Origin: Ulvibacterium sp.
Lineage (GTDB): Bacteria > Bacteroidota > Bacteroidia > Flavobacteriales > Flavobacteriaceae
DNA length: 64,000 bases
Assembly (NCBI RefSeq): GCF_028285715.1
Contig: NZ_JANQOO010000020.1
Span: forward strand, 62,001-126,000
Direction of reading: 5' to 3'
A model generated the notes under the pieces. That model worked only from the letters and a program-made list of their open reading frames with translations, made no database searches and was not told the origin of the DNA. Of the stretch, positions 17,960 to 27,377 are shown piece by piece (the stretch's first letter is position 1; each line of letters starts with the position of its first letter). The position numbers were made by a program, and so were the translations under genes.

Positions 17960-18552
17960 TGGAAGATGAATTGATAAAAATCTGGCAGTCCTCCCCAAAA
18001 GTGGAGCAGGTAAAATTTGAAAAATCCAGGTTGATACTGGATTTGCAATCAAGTTTGCTCAGTCTTAGTCGACTTGCGAAGTACGGCATCTTGGTAGAGC
18101 AAATAGCGGTCATCATCATTGTACCGGTGTTTTTGTATTCTATTTATTGGGTACCTCACCTCCTTTCAAAAATTGGCTCCCTTTGGATTGTTGCCTGGAG
18201 TATCTGGTATATGTCCCTTTTGAGAAGGATAAAACGGGATAAACCCCAAGAGCAAGACCAAACCTATCTGGACTACCTAAATCAATGGAAAAGCTATTTA
18301 GGGCAAAACAAAAAATTAACGGGTTCCGCGTTATACTGGTACATATTGCCGCCCATAACTGGATGTATCCTCTTTGCCCTAGGGTTTTACTTGGGGAATG
18401 CTATGGGATTTCAAAGATTTGCAGTACATATTGGTATATTCCTGATTTTAGCAATCATTATTCATTTCTATTTTAAATGGATCATTAGAACCGTATATAA
18501 TCCAAGGCTTTCAAAAATTGATAAACTTATTCAGGTAATGGGGGAAGATTAA
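17959..18552 (+). CDS. Membrane protein coupled to the ECF sigma factor (putative anti-sigma role)
   Basis: This 197-residue protein starts with a cytoplasmic segment of about 35 residues (MEDELIKIWQSSPKVEQVKF, rich in charge). It then has four membrane helices in two pairs (about 47-64, 70-85, 130-148 and 155-175), separated by a charged loop (RRIKRDKPQEQDQTYLDYLN). It ends with a cytoplasmic tail. There is no zinc-binding anti-sigma motif. The TGATG overlap with the sigma gene and the similar N-terminal pattern MEDELIKIW in sigma-associated flavobacterial proteins suggest that it holds the sigma factor at the membrane. That role is inferred. Confidence 0.7.
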   Translation: MEDELIKIWQSSPKVEQVKFEKSRLILDLQSSLLSLSRLAKYGILVEQIAVIIIVPVFLYSIYWVPHLLSKIGSLWIVAWSIWYMSLLRRIKRDKPQEQDQTYLDYLNQWKSYLGQNKKLTGSALYWYILPPITGCILFALGFYLGNAMGFQRFAVHIGIFLILAIIIHFYFKWIIRTVYNPRLSKIDKLIQVMGED

Positions 18553-18566
18553 CTCATTTTTTTGGA

Positions 18567-19703
18567 TTAGCTATACCTCACTTTTCTCAAAATCCGCAGG
18601 GACTCCTTAAGGGAACGATAAATCCTTCCATCTTGTTTTTTTAGTAAGGGTCGGGCGGCCTCCATTCTTTCCTTGGCCTCTTCAAATCCATTTAGGTAAC
18701 AGATCAAATAGGTGTCCGGCAGATGTTTTAAATCGATTTCCTCGGATGGTTTTAAGGTACTGTTCCTTTCTATTTTCTGAAGTAGCGCATTATTGGTGTT
18801 ATAGATATGGAATAGTGTCTTTTTATCATACTGGGGCGGTTCAAAAACAAGGTCGCTTTGAATTTGGTAGGTGCCATTTTCCTCAAAGTTGATGACCACT
18901 TTCTCCAAGGGGTAGTATGTTTGTTTTGTACCTAGCCCCAGTTGTACGTACTCCATCGTGGTAAATGAACTTTCGTCATAAGTGAGCGTAACCTCATCGA
19001 AAATGGAGTAGAACAACTTTACTTGTTCGTTGATCAACTCAATGTCCACCCTGGAATAGTATGTTTTGTTTCGCACTTTTTTTTTCTTCCCGGCCCAGCA
19101 AACCACAAACTGTTCCTTAAAAACCTTATAGTCACTTTCAAGGTCTTTATGCCTGTAATTTATAAAATCAATGACCCCGTCCAAAGTAAGCTCAATATTA
19201 TTCCGGGCGTGCTGTTCTATAGTGGCCACGGCAGCGGAATTGATATTCTTCAGCTCAATATCAAAGGCTTTGGGAAGGCTTATGCTTCCTTCCCTAAAAA
19301 AAACCGCTCCACCATAGTATTTCCAAATATTCCGGCGAAGTGCACACACCTTGCCGTTGGATTTGATTGTTACCAATCCCACCACTTTGTCTTCGGGCAA
19401 GTGTGGAAAGGGAATGTTTTCATAGGAAATTAGAGGCGGGTTATCCAAATAGGCATTAACCAAGTTTTGAATCTTACTATCATCAAAAAAATCGACCCCA
19501 ATAATTTTGTTATCCTCATCTTCTACCCCAATGACGATAAAGGAATTATTCTTGGGGTTACTATTGGCCAGAGCACAAACATGCTTTAAAAACTTGGCCT
19601 TGCCTTCTCTTTGACCAATATCGATAACACGCTTTTTGTCATAAAAACTGTTCTCGTCATTATGGGCGAGAAGGTTTTTTACAAGAAGACGTTTGTTGAT
19701 CAT
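18567..19703 (-). CDS. AlbA_2 (Schlafen-like) domain protein
   Basis: This 378-residue cytoplasmic protein has an N-terminal AlbA_2 domain (about 15-135): GKAKFLKHVCALANSNPKNN, then SFIVIGVEDEDNKIIGVDFF and VGLVTIKSNGKVCALRR. The usual E-x-x-x-x-E start of the family is only loosely present. The C-terminal 200 residues have no recognised domain; they are rich in Tyr and Lys and end in basic KESLRILRKVRYS. AlbA_2 proteins are called transcriptional regulators or ATP-binding proteins, and some relatives take part in tRNA cleavage and antiviral response. It is convergent with the sigma/anti-sigma pair and has no defence gene nearby. Confidence 0.7.
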   Translation of the reverse strand: MINKRLLVKNLLAHNDENSFYDKKRVIDIGQREGKAKFLKHVCALANSNPKNNSFIVIGVEDEDNKIIGVDFFDDSKIQNLVNAYLDNPPLISYENIPFPHLPEDKVVGLVTIKSNGKVCALRRNIWKYYGGAVFFREGSISLPKAFDIELKNINSAAVATIEQHARNNIELTLDGVIDFINYRHKDLESDYKVFKEQFVVCWAGKKKKVRNKTYYSRVDIELINEQVKLFYSIFDEVTLTYDESSFTTMEYVQLGLGTKQTYYPLEKVVINFEENGTYQIQSDLVFEPPQYDKKTLFHIYNTNNALLQKIERNSTLKPSEEIDLKHLPDTYLICYLNGFEEAKERMEAARPLLKKQDGRIYRSLKESLRILRKVRYS

Positions 19704-19746
19704 TTTCCCATATTGAAGCTATCGTATTGTAAGGACATATATTGAC

Positions 19747-20502
19747 TTACAAACTTTTATTCCAAATAGTGGCAGAAGCCTGTGCCGTTGGGGTAACCAC
19801 AAGATCCGCGATGTTTACATGGGGCGGTCTGGTGACTAGAAAAAGTATGGTCTCGGCGATATCCATAGGGTTCAGGGGCTCAAACCCCTTATACACATTA
19901 TCGGCCCTTTCATCGTCTCCCTTAAAACGTACATTGCTAAACTCCGTTTCCGCCGCTCCCGGATTTACCGCACCTACCCGTATTCCATAGGGATTTAAGT
20001 CGATTCGCATACTCTGATTTAAAGCGTCCACTGCATATTTGCTGGCACAATACACATTCCCCTTGGGATATACTTCCTTTCCGGCAATAGATCCAATATT
20101 TATGATATGGCCTGATTTTCTTTCAACCATTTGTGGTATAACCGCTTTGGATACATAAAGCAATCCCTTGACATTAATGTCTAGCATAGCATCCCAATCG
20201 TCCATGTTTCCCTTATCTATGGGATCCAGACCATAGGCATTCCCCGCATTATTGATTAGAATATCGATTTTTGAAAAATCGCTTGGTATGGACCCTATAG
20301 CATCGAAAACAGCCTTTCTATCCCTTACATCAAAACTTAGGATATGTATTTGTGTGTCGCCACCTAATTCCTCCTTTAGTTTCTGCAATCGTTCTGTACG
20401 TCTTCCACACAGGATAAGACGAAATCCTTTTTCTGCAAAAAGTTCTGCCGTAGCTTTTCCAATACCACTTGTGGCGCCTGTTATCAATGCTGTTTTAACC
20501 AT
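19747..20502 (-). CDS. Short-chain dehydrogenase/reductase, YdfG-like
   Basis: This 251-residue NAD(P)-dependent oxidoreductase carries the Rossmann motif GATSGIGKATAE, the NNAG motif (ILINNAGNAYG), Ser in NIGSIAGKE and the catalytic Tyr-Lys in YCASKYAVDALNQSM. The overall pattern (PQMVERKSGHIINIGSIAG, GAAETEFSNVRFKGD) resembles E. coli YdfG, a 3-hydroxy acid dehydrogenase acting on serine and related compounds. It lies downstream of the aldo/keto reductase gene with an 11-base gap, so the two form one transcription unit. Substrate assignment is by similarity only. Confidence 0.88.
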   Translation of the reverse strand: MVKTALITGATSGIGKATAELFAEKGFRLILCGRRTERLQKLKEELGGDTQIHILSFDVRDRKAVFDAIGSIPSDFSKIDILINNAGNAYGLDPIDKGNMDDWDAMLDINVKGLLYVSKAVIPQMVERKSGHIINIGSIAGKEVYPKGNVYCASKYAVDALNQSMRIDLNPYGIRVGAVNPGAAETEFSNVRFKGDDERADNVYKGFEPLNPMDIAETILFLVTRPPHVNIADLVVTPTAQASATIWNKSL

Positions 20503-20513
20503 ACTATAAATTA

Positions 20514-21389
20514 TTAAGGTACCTTATGTCCTTGACTTGCTTCCAAAAGTATAAACCAATCTTCTAAATCCAGTTGTATTTCCTTGGCCTTAATGGCAGC
20601 TTCCAATCTGGATTTTGTTGTTGTACCCACTACGGGATGTATATGAACAGGATGGTTCATTATCCAAGCCAATAATAATTGATCCGGTGTGGCATCATAT
20701 TTCTTTTGCATTGAGGTCATGGCCTTTTTTATACGTTCCGTTTGTTCGTTTGCCTCTTTAAAATAACTTCCAAGTGGACTCCATGACATGGCCGTCCTTG
20801 TATGAATCAAACAATCATCCAAGGTGCCATCGTACATTACACCTTCGGAAGTCAGTGAAAATTCGACTTGATTTGTCGAAACCGGAACCCTGGTCTCCAA
20901 AATGGCGATTTGAGAAGGTGTGAAGTTCGATACACCAAATTCCCTGATTTTGCCTTCTTTTTTAAGTTTTCCAATGGCCTCCGCTATCTCGTCCGGCCGC
21001 ATCAATGGGCTAGGCCGATGTAGTAAAAAAAGGTCCACGTAATCCGTTTGTAGATTCCTTAAGGATTGTTCTGCAGACCATATGATATATTCCGAGGAAT
21101 AGTCATAATGTTTTATGCGGTTCCTTCTTGCCTCACAAACATATTGGATGCCAGATTTGGTGATAAGTTGTATCTTTTCTCGTGGAATCCCACTGCTTGA
21201 AAAGCCTTCCCCAAAATCCGTTTCATTGGTATATCCTCCGTAAATATCCGCATGATCAAAGGTAGTTATTCCCAGTTCCAGACAATGGTTCATTAAATTG
21301 GCCATTCCCTTTTTTGAAAGCTGTTTTCCCCACTGGCCCCAGGTCATGGCTCCGGCTATAATACGGGAATACTCGATCGTATTTTTCAT
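20514..21389 (-). CDS. Aldo/keto reductase
   Basis: This 291-residue NADPH-dependent reductase of the AKR superfamily has the catalytic tetrad in place: Asp and Tyr in TFDHADIYGGYT, Lys in LITKSGIQY and His in DLFLLHRPSPLM. It resembles the YdhF type of E. coli, with oxidoreductase class features IREFGVSNFTPSQIAI and HPVVGTTTKSRLEAA. Start ATG 21389 (MKNTIEYSRIIAGAMTWGQW) fits the family; a longer frame to 21473 adds an AT-rich leader without conservation. It is transcribed with the SDR gene downstream. The physiological substrate is unknown. Confidence 0.88.
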   Translation of the reverse strand: MKNTIEYSRIIAGAMTWGQWGKQLSKKGMANLMNHCLELGITTFDHADIYGGYTNETDFGEGFSSSGIPREKIQLITKSGIQYVCEARRNRIKHYDYSSEYIIWSAEQSLRNLQTDYVDLFLLHRPSPLMRPDEIAEAIGKLKKEGKIREFGVSNFTPSQIAILETRVPVSTNQVEFSLTSEGVMYDGTLDDCLIHTRTAMSWSPLGSYFKEANEQTERIKKAMTSMQKKYDATPDQLLLAWIMNHPVHIHPVVGTTTKSRLEAAIKAKEIQLDLEDWFILLEASQGHKVP

Positions 21390-21546
21390 AAGCATTGAAA
21401 TTAAAAAGAAATCCCTAAATACTTTATAAAACTTGGGGGTTTCCGTAATTTTTAACCAATCGTTAACAGGCAATGAATAAATAAATTTTCAATTTGCGCC
21501 ATGCTTTAAAACCAACCTATTGATAAACAATTACTAATAAAGCTTT

Positions 21547-22548
21547 ATGGAAGAAAATGCTACCGTAGATATCGGCGCTGTGAATGAGAAAATTGCCCAG
21601 GAAAGTGCCTTTATTGACCTACTGCTGTTAGAAATGAACAAGGTAATCGTTGGCCAAAAACATATGGTAGAACGATTGCTTATCGGACTTTTGGGACAGG
21701 GCCATATTCTTTTGGAAGGCGTTCCCGGACTGGCAAAGACTTTGGCCATAAATACTTTGGCCAAAGCTGTGAAGGGAAGTTTTAGCCGTATACAATTTAC
21801 TCCCGATCTTTTACCCGCGGATGTTGTGGGAACCTTGATATACAATATTAAGGAGAATGACTTCTCGATTAAAAAAGGGCCTATTTTTGCAAATTTTGTG
21901 CTAGCGGATGAAATAAACCGTGCTCCGGCCAAAGTACAATCGGCACTGTTGGAAGCGATGCAGGAAAAGCAGGTTACCATCGGCGATGAGACATTTGTGC
22001 TGGACAAACCTTTTTTGGTGATGGCCACACAAAACCCTGTTGAACAGGAGGGTACCTATCCGTTGCCCGAAGCGCAAGTGGACCGTTTTATGCTAAAGAC
22101 CGTAATCGATTATCCAAAAATGAACGAGGAACAATTGATAATGCGTCAAAATCTGGCAGGAGCCTACGATGCCGTAAACTCTGTAGTGACCTTAAAACAA
22201 ATCCTAAGCGCTCAAAAAGCGGTACGTGAGGTCTACATGGACGAAAAAATCGAAAAATATATCCTAGATCTTGTATTCGCTACCCGATATCCCGAAAAGT
22301 ATGGTTTGGAAAACCTAAAACCGTTGATCAGCTTCGGGGCTTCACCAAGGGGAAGTATCAATCTGGGCAACGCCGCCAAATGTTTCGCCTTTATAAAGCG
22401 TAGGGGATATGTAGTTCCTGAGGACGTACGGGCCGTGGTACATGATGTTTTGCGACATCGTATCGGTATTACCTACGAGGCCGAGGCCGAGAATATCACT
22501 TCCGAGGAAATCATCAATAAGATCGTAAACGAGATCGAAGTCCCCTAA
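21547..22548 (+). CDS. MoxR-family AAA+ ATPase
   Basis: This is the first gene of the Bat operon. The 333-residue AAA+ ATPase has Walker A EGVPGLAKTLAI near residue 60, Walker B and following motif VLADEINRAPAKVQSALLEA near 120, sensor 1 in MATQNPVEQEGTYPLPEAQV and a C-terminal lid with SFGASPRGSINL. MoxR ATPases act as chaperones with von Willebrand A (VWA) proteins, here probably BatA and BatB encoded downstream. It acts in the cytoplasm at the inner membrane. The next gene starts 94 bases after its stop. Confidence 0.95.
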   Translation: MEENATVDIGAVNEKIAQESAFIDLLLLEMNKVIVGQKHMVERLLIGLLGQGHILLEGVPGLAKTLAINTLAKAVKGSFSRIQFTPDLLPADVVGTLIYNIKENDFSIKKGPIFANFVLADEINRAPAKVQSALLEAMQEKQVTIGDETFVLDKPFLVMATQNPVEQEGTYPLPEAQVDRFMLKTVIDYPKMNEEQLIMRQNLAGAYDAVNSVVTLKQILSAQKAVREVYMDEKIEKYILDLVFATRYPEKYGLENLKPLISFGASPRGSINLGNAAKCFAFIKRRGYVVPEDVRAVVHDVLRHRIGITYEAEAENITSEEIINKIVNEIEVP

Positions 22549-22642
22549 ACCAGCGGACAGCTCGCAGTTGTAGTTGGTAGTATTTTTCAAGACTTCCCTG
22601 ATAGCAACTGCTTTCTGCCACTTATCATTGCTAACTGGAGAA

Positions 22643-23509
22643 ATGGATACCAAGGAATTACTTAAAAAGGTTCGCAAGATAGAGATAAAGACCCGTCGTC
22701 TCTCCGATCACATCTTTGGTGGGGAGTACCACTCTACCTTTAAAGGCCGTGGTATGACTTTTAGTGAAGTACGGCAATATCAATTTGGTGACGATGTTCG
22801 GAGTATCGATTGGAACGTAACTGCAAGATACAATGAACCCTTTGTAAAGGTATTTGAGGAGGAGCGGGAATTGACCATGATGCTCATGGTAGATGTAAGT
22901 GGATCAGAACTGTTTGGAACTACCAATCAGTTCAAAAAGGGAATTATTACGGAGATTTCGGCAACTTTAGCCTTTTCGGCCCTTCAGAACAATGATAAAG
23001 TGGGCTTGATACTCTTTTCCGATGAAGTAGAACTCTTTATTCCTCCTAAAAAAGGAAAAAGCCACGTGCTCCGGATTATAAGGGAACTCTTGGAATTTAA
23101 ACCCGTCAGCAATCGGACCAATATTGCCGAGGCCTTGAAATACCTCTCTAACGTACTAAAGAAAAAAGCCATTGTATTTGTATTATCGGATTTTATGGCG
23201 GACGATTATGAAAGGACCTTAAAGATTACGGGCAACAAACATGATGTAACCGGTATTCGTGTCTACGATGAACGCGAGGCACATATTCCAAATTTGGGAG
23301 TAGTACAAATGCAGGATGCGGAAACAGGTGCCGTAACCTTGATCAATACCCAATCCAAAAAAGTACGGGCGGCGTATGGAGCCTATCACAAAGAACGGGT
23401 GACGTATTTTGAGGAGACCTTTACTAAATCAGGTTGCGGTATTCTAAGTTGTCGGGTGGACGAAAGCTATGTAAAGAAACTATTGGGCTACTTCAAACGT
23501 AGGGGATAA
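22643..23509 (+). CDS. DUF58 protein of the Bat operon
   Basis: This 288-residue protein has the DUF58 signature GRGMTFSEVRQYQFGDDVRS followed by IDWNVTARYNEPFVKVF. A VWA-like fold follows (MMLMVDVSGSELFG, where DVSGS resembles a MIDAS site, and FVLSDFMADD). Start ATG 22643 (MDTKELLKKVRKIEIKTRRL) is the family's usual beginning; the longer frame from 22574 is not supported. DUF58 proteins pair with MoxR ATPases. Its TAA overlaps the next ATG (TAATG at 23507-23511), showing tight coupling. Confidence 0.92.
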   Translation: MDTKELLKKVRKIEIKTRRLSDHIFGGEYHSTFKGRGMTFSEVRQYQFGDDVRSIDWNVTARYNEPFVKVFEEERELTMMLMVDVSGSELFGTTNQFKKGIITEISATLAFSALQNNDKVGLILFSDEVELFIPPKKGKSHVLRIIRELLEFKPVSNRTNIAEALKYLSNVLKKKAIVFVLSDFMADDYERTLKITGNKHDVTGIRVYDEREAHIPNLGVVQMQDAETGAVTLINTQSKKVRAAYGAYHKERVTYFEETFTKSGCGILSCRVDESYVKKLLGYFKRRG

Positions 23510-25173
23510 TGGCAATGAAAAATGAAAAATCACAACTGAGGAATCATACATCGCATCTGTTGCGATGCCTCTTTCTGTGGTTTGTTTTTACTTTCTCCTT
23601 TAACGGTCTTTCCCAGACCGACCCGAAGATCACTTCTACAGTGGATACCACTTCAATTAAAATCGGGGAACAGATTCGATTTATGGTAATGGTAGAAGCC
23701 GATACCACGGCCCAGGTAATTTTTCCCGAAGGACAGACCTTCTCGCCCTTGGAGACGGTAGAGGCCTTTATGACCGACACCACCCGAAAAAAAAATCGAT
23801 TTACCCTACAAAAGACCTATGCCCTCACCCAATTCGATTCGGGTTCCTACAAACTTCCGGCCCAACGCATAGAGATTGACGGCAAAGGTTATTTCACGGA
23901 TTCCCTTCGCATTGAAGTCGCTACAATTCCTGTGGATACCATAGCCCAGAAAATGTACGATATCAAAGAATTGATGGTCGTTGAAAAAAGTAATGCCCGA
24001 TTCTGGAAAATACTTCTAATCGTACTCCTGATACTAGCCATAATCAGCGGGCTTATTTATTGGTTTGTATTTCGAAAAAAGCCCTTGACCGAAGCCGAGA
24101 AAGAAGCCTTATTACCTCCTTACGATAGGGCGCTTTTGGAGTTAAAACGCTTGGAAAATTCAAAATATCTGATCCAGGACGAATACAAACAATACTACTC
24201 GGAATTGACTAACATTGTAAGATCTTATTTGGAAGAGGACGTTCATGTGAGCGCCCTGGAAAGTACAACGGACGAGCTCATTTCAAAGTTGGAAATGTTA
24301 AAGGATGCCGGGGAGCTGAAAATCGATAATGAGACCTTGGGACATTTCAAAAAAATACTCCAGACAGCCGATCTGGTCAAATTTGCGCGCTCCAAACCTC
24401 CTACATCGGTAGCCGAACAAGATAGGAAATCCATTGAGCAAATTGTCATTAAGACCCATGAAGCACTACCTGAACCTACAGAGGAAGAGCTTATGGAACA
24501 AGCGGAATATCAAGAAGAACTTGCCCGTAAGGCGTATCATAAAAAATGGATTTTGACGGGTAGTATAGCTTTGGGGGCACTATTGATTTCCATGGCTTCG
24601 TTGTCCGCCTATTATGGTCCAAAATATGTCTGGGATACAATTACCGGACATCCTTCAAAAAGACTTTTGGAAGGTGAATGGATATCCAGTTCATATGGGT
24701 ACCCTCCAATAAATTTGGAAGCCCCAAGGGTTTTGGTCCGTCAAAAAACTAAAATCCCACCGGAGGCCAAGGACAAAGTAAAAGAATTACAAACCTTTGC
24801 CTATCGGGATGAGGATGCACTATTTACCGTAGCTGCCACTTCTACCACTTTTACGCAACCTGCTGAACCAGAGTTTGAGCAGACCATTGAGCAGCTGATC
24901 CAAAACTTTGAACGAAATGGCGCAAAAAATATAATCACCAAACAAGAGGAGTTCACAACTATTAGTGGAGTTAAGGGAATCAAGACCTACGGAAGTGGGA
25001 AGTTCAAGGTTCCGGAATCCAAAGAACTGGTAAAAGGCGAATATGTAATCCTAAGTTTTGGAGGGAAAGGTTTTCAACAGCAGATTCTCCTAACTTGGCT
25101 GGATGACGACATCTATGCCCAAGAAATTGTGGATAGGGTGCTAAAAACACTGGAAGTAAAAACAGAGGTATAA
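23509..25173 (+). CDS. Bat operon membrane protein of unknown function
   Basis: This 554-residue protein has an N-terminal signal or anchor (CLFLWFVFTFSFNGLSQ), a periplasmic beta-rich domain (about 40-155), and a membrane helix (about 165-187, ILLIVLLILAIISGLIYWFV). A cytoplasmic helical region (about 195-345) contains YDRALLELKRLENSKYLIQD. A second helix lies at about 350-367, and a C-terminal domain (about 385-550) has the look of a DUF-type beta domain. The first part resembles BatD-like domains and the middle resembles DUF4381-type proteins often found between DUF58 and BatA. Its ATG overlaps the DUF58 stop, and batA follows without a gap. The role in the complex is unknown. Confidence 0.75.
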   Translation: MAMKNEKSQLRNHTSHLLRCLFLWFVFTFSFNGLSQTDPKITSTVDTTSIKIGEQIRFMVMVEADTTAQVIFPEGQTFSPLETVEAFMTDTTRKKNRFTLQKTYALTQFDSGSYKLPAQRIEIDGKGYFTDSLRIEVATIPVDTIAQKMYDIKELMVVEKSNARFWKILLIVLLILAIISGLIYWFVFRKKPLTEAEKEALLPPYDRALLELKRLENSKYLIQDEYKQYYSELTNIVRSYLEEDVHVSALESTTDELISKLEMLKDAGELKIDNETLGHFKKILQTADLVKFARSKPPTSVAEQDRKSIEQIVIKTHEALPEPTEEELMEQAEYQEELARKAYHKKWILTGSIALGALLISMASLSAYYGPKYVWDTITGHPSKRLLEGEWISSSYGYPPINLEAPRVLVRQKTKIPPEAKDKVKELQTFAYRDEDALFTVAATSTTFTQPAEPEFEQTIEQLIQNFERNGAKNIITKQEEFTTISGVKGIKTYGSGKFKVPESKELVKGEYVILSFGGKGFQQQILLTWLDDDIYAQEIVDRVLKTLEVKTEV

Positions 25174-26172
25174 ATGTTGGACAATGTGTCTTTTGCGAAT
25201 CCTGAGTTTTTTTGGTTGCTACTTTTGCTTCCATTGGCCCTTCTATGGTACTTTTTTAGGCGAAAGGAACAAGTGGCTTCGCTCAAAATTTCGAGCACCA
25301 AAGGTTTTACGGTAAATAGCCTACTCACAAAATTGAAACCGTTACTCTTTGCCCTTCGTTTACTTGCTCTGGCCGCCGTCATAATTGCCATGGCACGTCC
25401 CCAAACCGAGGAAGTATCTACACGAACCAAGACAACAAAAGGGATAGACATCGTTATGGCCATTGATGTTTCTTCTAGTATGCTCGCCAGGGATTTAAAA
25501 CCCAATCGGCTTTCTGCCCTCAAGGAAGTAGCCGCGGATTTTATTCGGGAGCGCCCCAATGACCGTATAGGACTGGTGGCCTATGCGGGAGAAGGATATA
25601 CCAAGACTCCTATAACCAGTGATAAATCCATAGTTCTTAGTGCTTTACGTGAAATTACCTATGGACAATTGAATGATGGTACGGCCATTGGAATGGGTCT
25701 GGCCACCGCAGTTAACCGGTTAAAGGAAAGCAAGGCCATAAGTAAAGTCATTATACTGCTAACGGACGGAGTGAACAATTCCGGATTTATCGAGCCCCAG
25801 ACGGCTGCCGAACTTGCCATTGAATTTGGTATAAAGGCATACACCATAGGTTTGGGAACCAATGGCAATGCCCTGTCTCCTATCTCCTATAATTCGGATG
25901 GTTCATATCGATATGGTATGCGTCAGGTGGAAATCGATGAGGATTTGCTGAAGAATATTGCCGAGACCACCGGAGGAAAGTATTTTAGGGCCACCGACAA
26001 TGAAAAGCTAGAGGCCATTTATGATGAAATAAATAAGTTGGAAAAAACCGAAATAGAAGAGTTCAAGTATTATAGGTATGAAGAAAAATTTAGGCCGTGG
26101 GTCCTTTTGGCAGGGGCTTTACTTGTAATGGAATGGATTCTACGAAATACTCTTTTTAGAAGTTTTATTTAA
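25174..26172 (+). CDS. batA: BatA, VWA-domain membrane protein
   Basis: This 332-residue inner-membrane protein has two N-terminal helices (about 10-24 and 53-68, in the pattern FANPEFFWLLLLLPLALLWY), a von Willebrand A domain (about 85-290) with MIDAS motif DVSSS (AIDVSSSMLARDL), DGTAIG and LLTDGVNNSG, and a C-terminal helix. Named after the Bacteroides aerotolerance operon. The complex is thought to work at the membrane with MoxR, probably in envelope stress or protein maturation. The start follows the previous stop directly. BatB follows with a 54-base gap. Confidence 0.94.
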   Translation: MLDNVSFANPEFFWLLLLLPLALLWYFFRRKEQVASLKISSTKGFTVNSLLTKLKPLLFALRLLALAAVIIAMARPQTEEVSTRTKTTKGIDIVMAIDVSSSMLARDLKPNRLSALKEVAADFIRERPNDRIGLVAYAGEGYTKTPITSDKSIVLSALREITYGQLNDGTAIGMGLATAVNRLKESKAISKVIILLTDGVNNSGFIEPQTAAELAIEFGIKAYTIGLGTNGNALSPISYNSDGSYRYGMRQVEIDEDLLKNIAETTGGKYFRATDNEKLEAIYDEINKLEKTEIEEFKYYRYEEKFRPWVLLAGALLVMEWILRNTLFRSFI

Positions 26173-26226
26173 TTGCAGGACATCTTAGGCTTAAACGACC
26201 CAATGTCCTTAAGCGGAGAACTTAAA

Positions 26227-27270
26227 ATGATTCAGCTAGACGAAAAAATATACTTTTATCTCCTGTTCATCATTCCGGTGATGATCGTGCTTTTCCTTAT
26301 GCTGCAATTCTGGAAAAAAAGAACCCAGAAAAAATTTGCGGATCTGTCCTTGTTAAAACGATTGACGCCGGACAAGTCAGATTTTAAGTCTTACTTAAAA
26401 TTATTGCTGTTTACCTTAGGTATCGCCTTTTTGGCTTTGGGGTTGGTGAACCCTAAAATTGGTTCAAAATTAGAGACCGTAAAACGGGAAGGGGTGGATA
26501 TTGTTTTTGCCGTGGATGTATCCAAAAGTATGTTGGCCGAAGATATTGCCCCAAATCGGTTGGAAAAATCCAAGCGATTGGTATCCGAGATCATAAACCA
26601 ATTGGCAAGTGATCGGATAGGCATCATAGCCTACGCAGGGCAGGCCTTTCCGCAATTGCCCATTACCACGGACTACGGTGCTGCAAAAATGTTCCTGCAA
26701 AGTATGAATACGGATATGCTTACCTCCCAAGGAACCGCCATTAATGAAGCCATAGAGCTTGCTACCACTTATTACAATGATGATGAACAGACCAACAGGG
26801 TGCTGTTCATTATTTCCGATGGAGAAGACCATTCCGAAAATTCTACTTTGGAAGCCGTTGAGGAAGCGGTTGAAGAGGGCATCCGTATTTTTACGATCGG
26901 GGTAGGCAGAAGTAAGGGAGCCCCTATACCCCTTAAACGAAATGGGGTTGTGGAAAGTCTAAAAAAAGACGCTCAGGGAGAGGTGGTCATCACCAAGTTA
27001 AACGAAGAGATTTTGGAAGAGATTTCGGATGAGGGTAACGGTGAATATATTAATGGCTCCAATACTGAGGAAGCCGTGGAATTTATTAGGGAACAATTGA
27101 ACCAAATGGACAAGACCGAATTCGAGGCAAAACAGTTTGCAGAGTTCAAGGACCAATTTCAATGGTTTTTAGGTGCCGGATTGTTATTTTTATTTTTGGA
27201 CATCTTTGTTTTGGATAGAAAAACAAGATGGCTTAAAAAATTAGATTTGTTCAATGAGCATAAGGAATAG
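26227..27270 (+). CDS. batB: BatB, VWA-domain membrane protein
   Basis: This 347-residue protein is paralogous to BatA: two N-terminal membrane helices (FYLLFIIPVMIVLFLM and LLLFTLGIAFLALGLV), a VWA domain with MIDAS DVSKS (AVDVSKSMLAEDI), QGTAINEAI and IISDGEDHSENS, and a C-terminal helix (FQWFLGAGLLFLFLDIFVL). I chose ATG 26227 (MIQLDEKIYFYLL) as in related BatB proteins; ATG 26203 and TTG 26173 are upstream alternatives. It presumably pairs with BatA in the membrane complex. Confidence 0.93.
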   Translation: MIQLDEKIYFYLLFIIPVMIVLFLMLQFWKKRTQKKFADLSLLKRLTPDKSDFKSYLKLLLFTLGIAFLALGLVNPKIGSKLETVKREGVDIVFAVDVSKSMLAEDIAPNRLEKSKRLVSEIINQLASDRIGIIAYAGQAFPQLPITTDYGAAKMFLQSMNTDMLTSQGTAINEAIELATTYYNDDEQTNRVLFIISDGEDHSENSTLEAVEEAVEEGIRIFTIGVGRSKGAPIPLKRNGVVESLKKDAQGEVVITKLNEEILEEISDEGNGEYINGSNTEEAVEFIREQLNQMDKTEFEAKQFAEFKDQFQWFLGAGLLFLFLDIFVLDRKTRWLKKLDLFNEHKE

Positions 27271-27377
27271 GCAAGACAAAAATGGTTTAGCGGTACTATT
27301 AAAGTTTTCTAAATCATAGGTTCTATGTTCTTTTTTCTGTTTTCTTTTATTTAATGAAAGTGAATACAAGAGTTATT

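Noticed and set aside
18567-19703. Defence gene based on the AlbA_2/Schlafen domain
   Set aside because: No toxin, nuclease or defence neighbour is present, and similar genes are ordinary in flavobacterial chromosomes.
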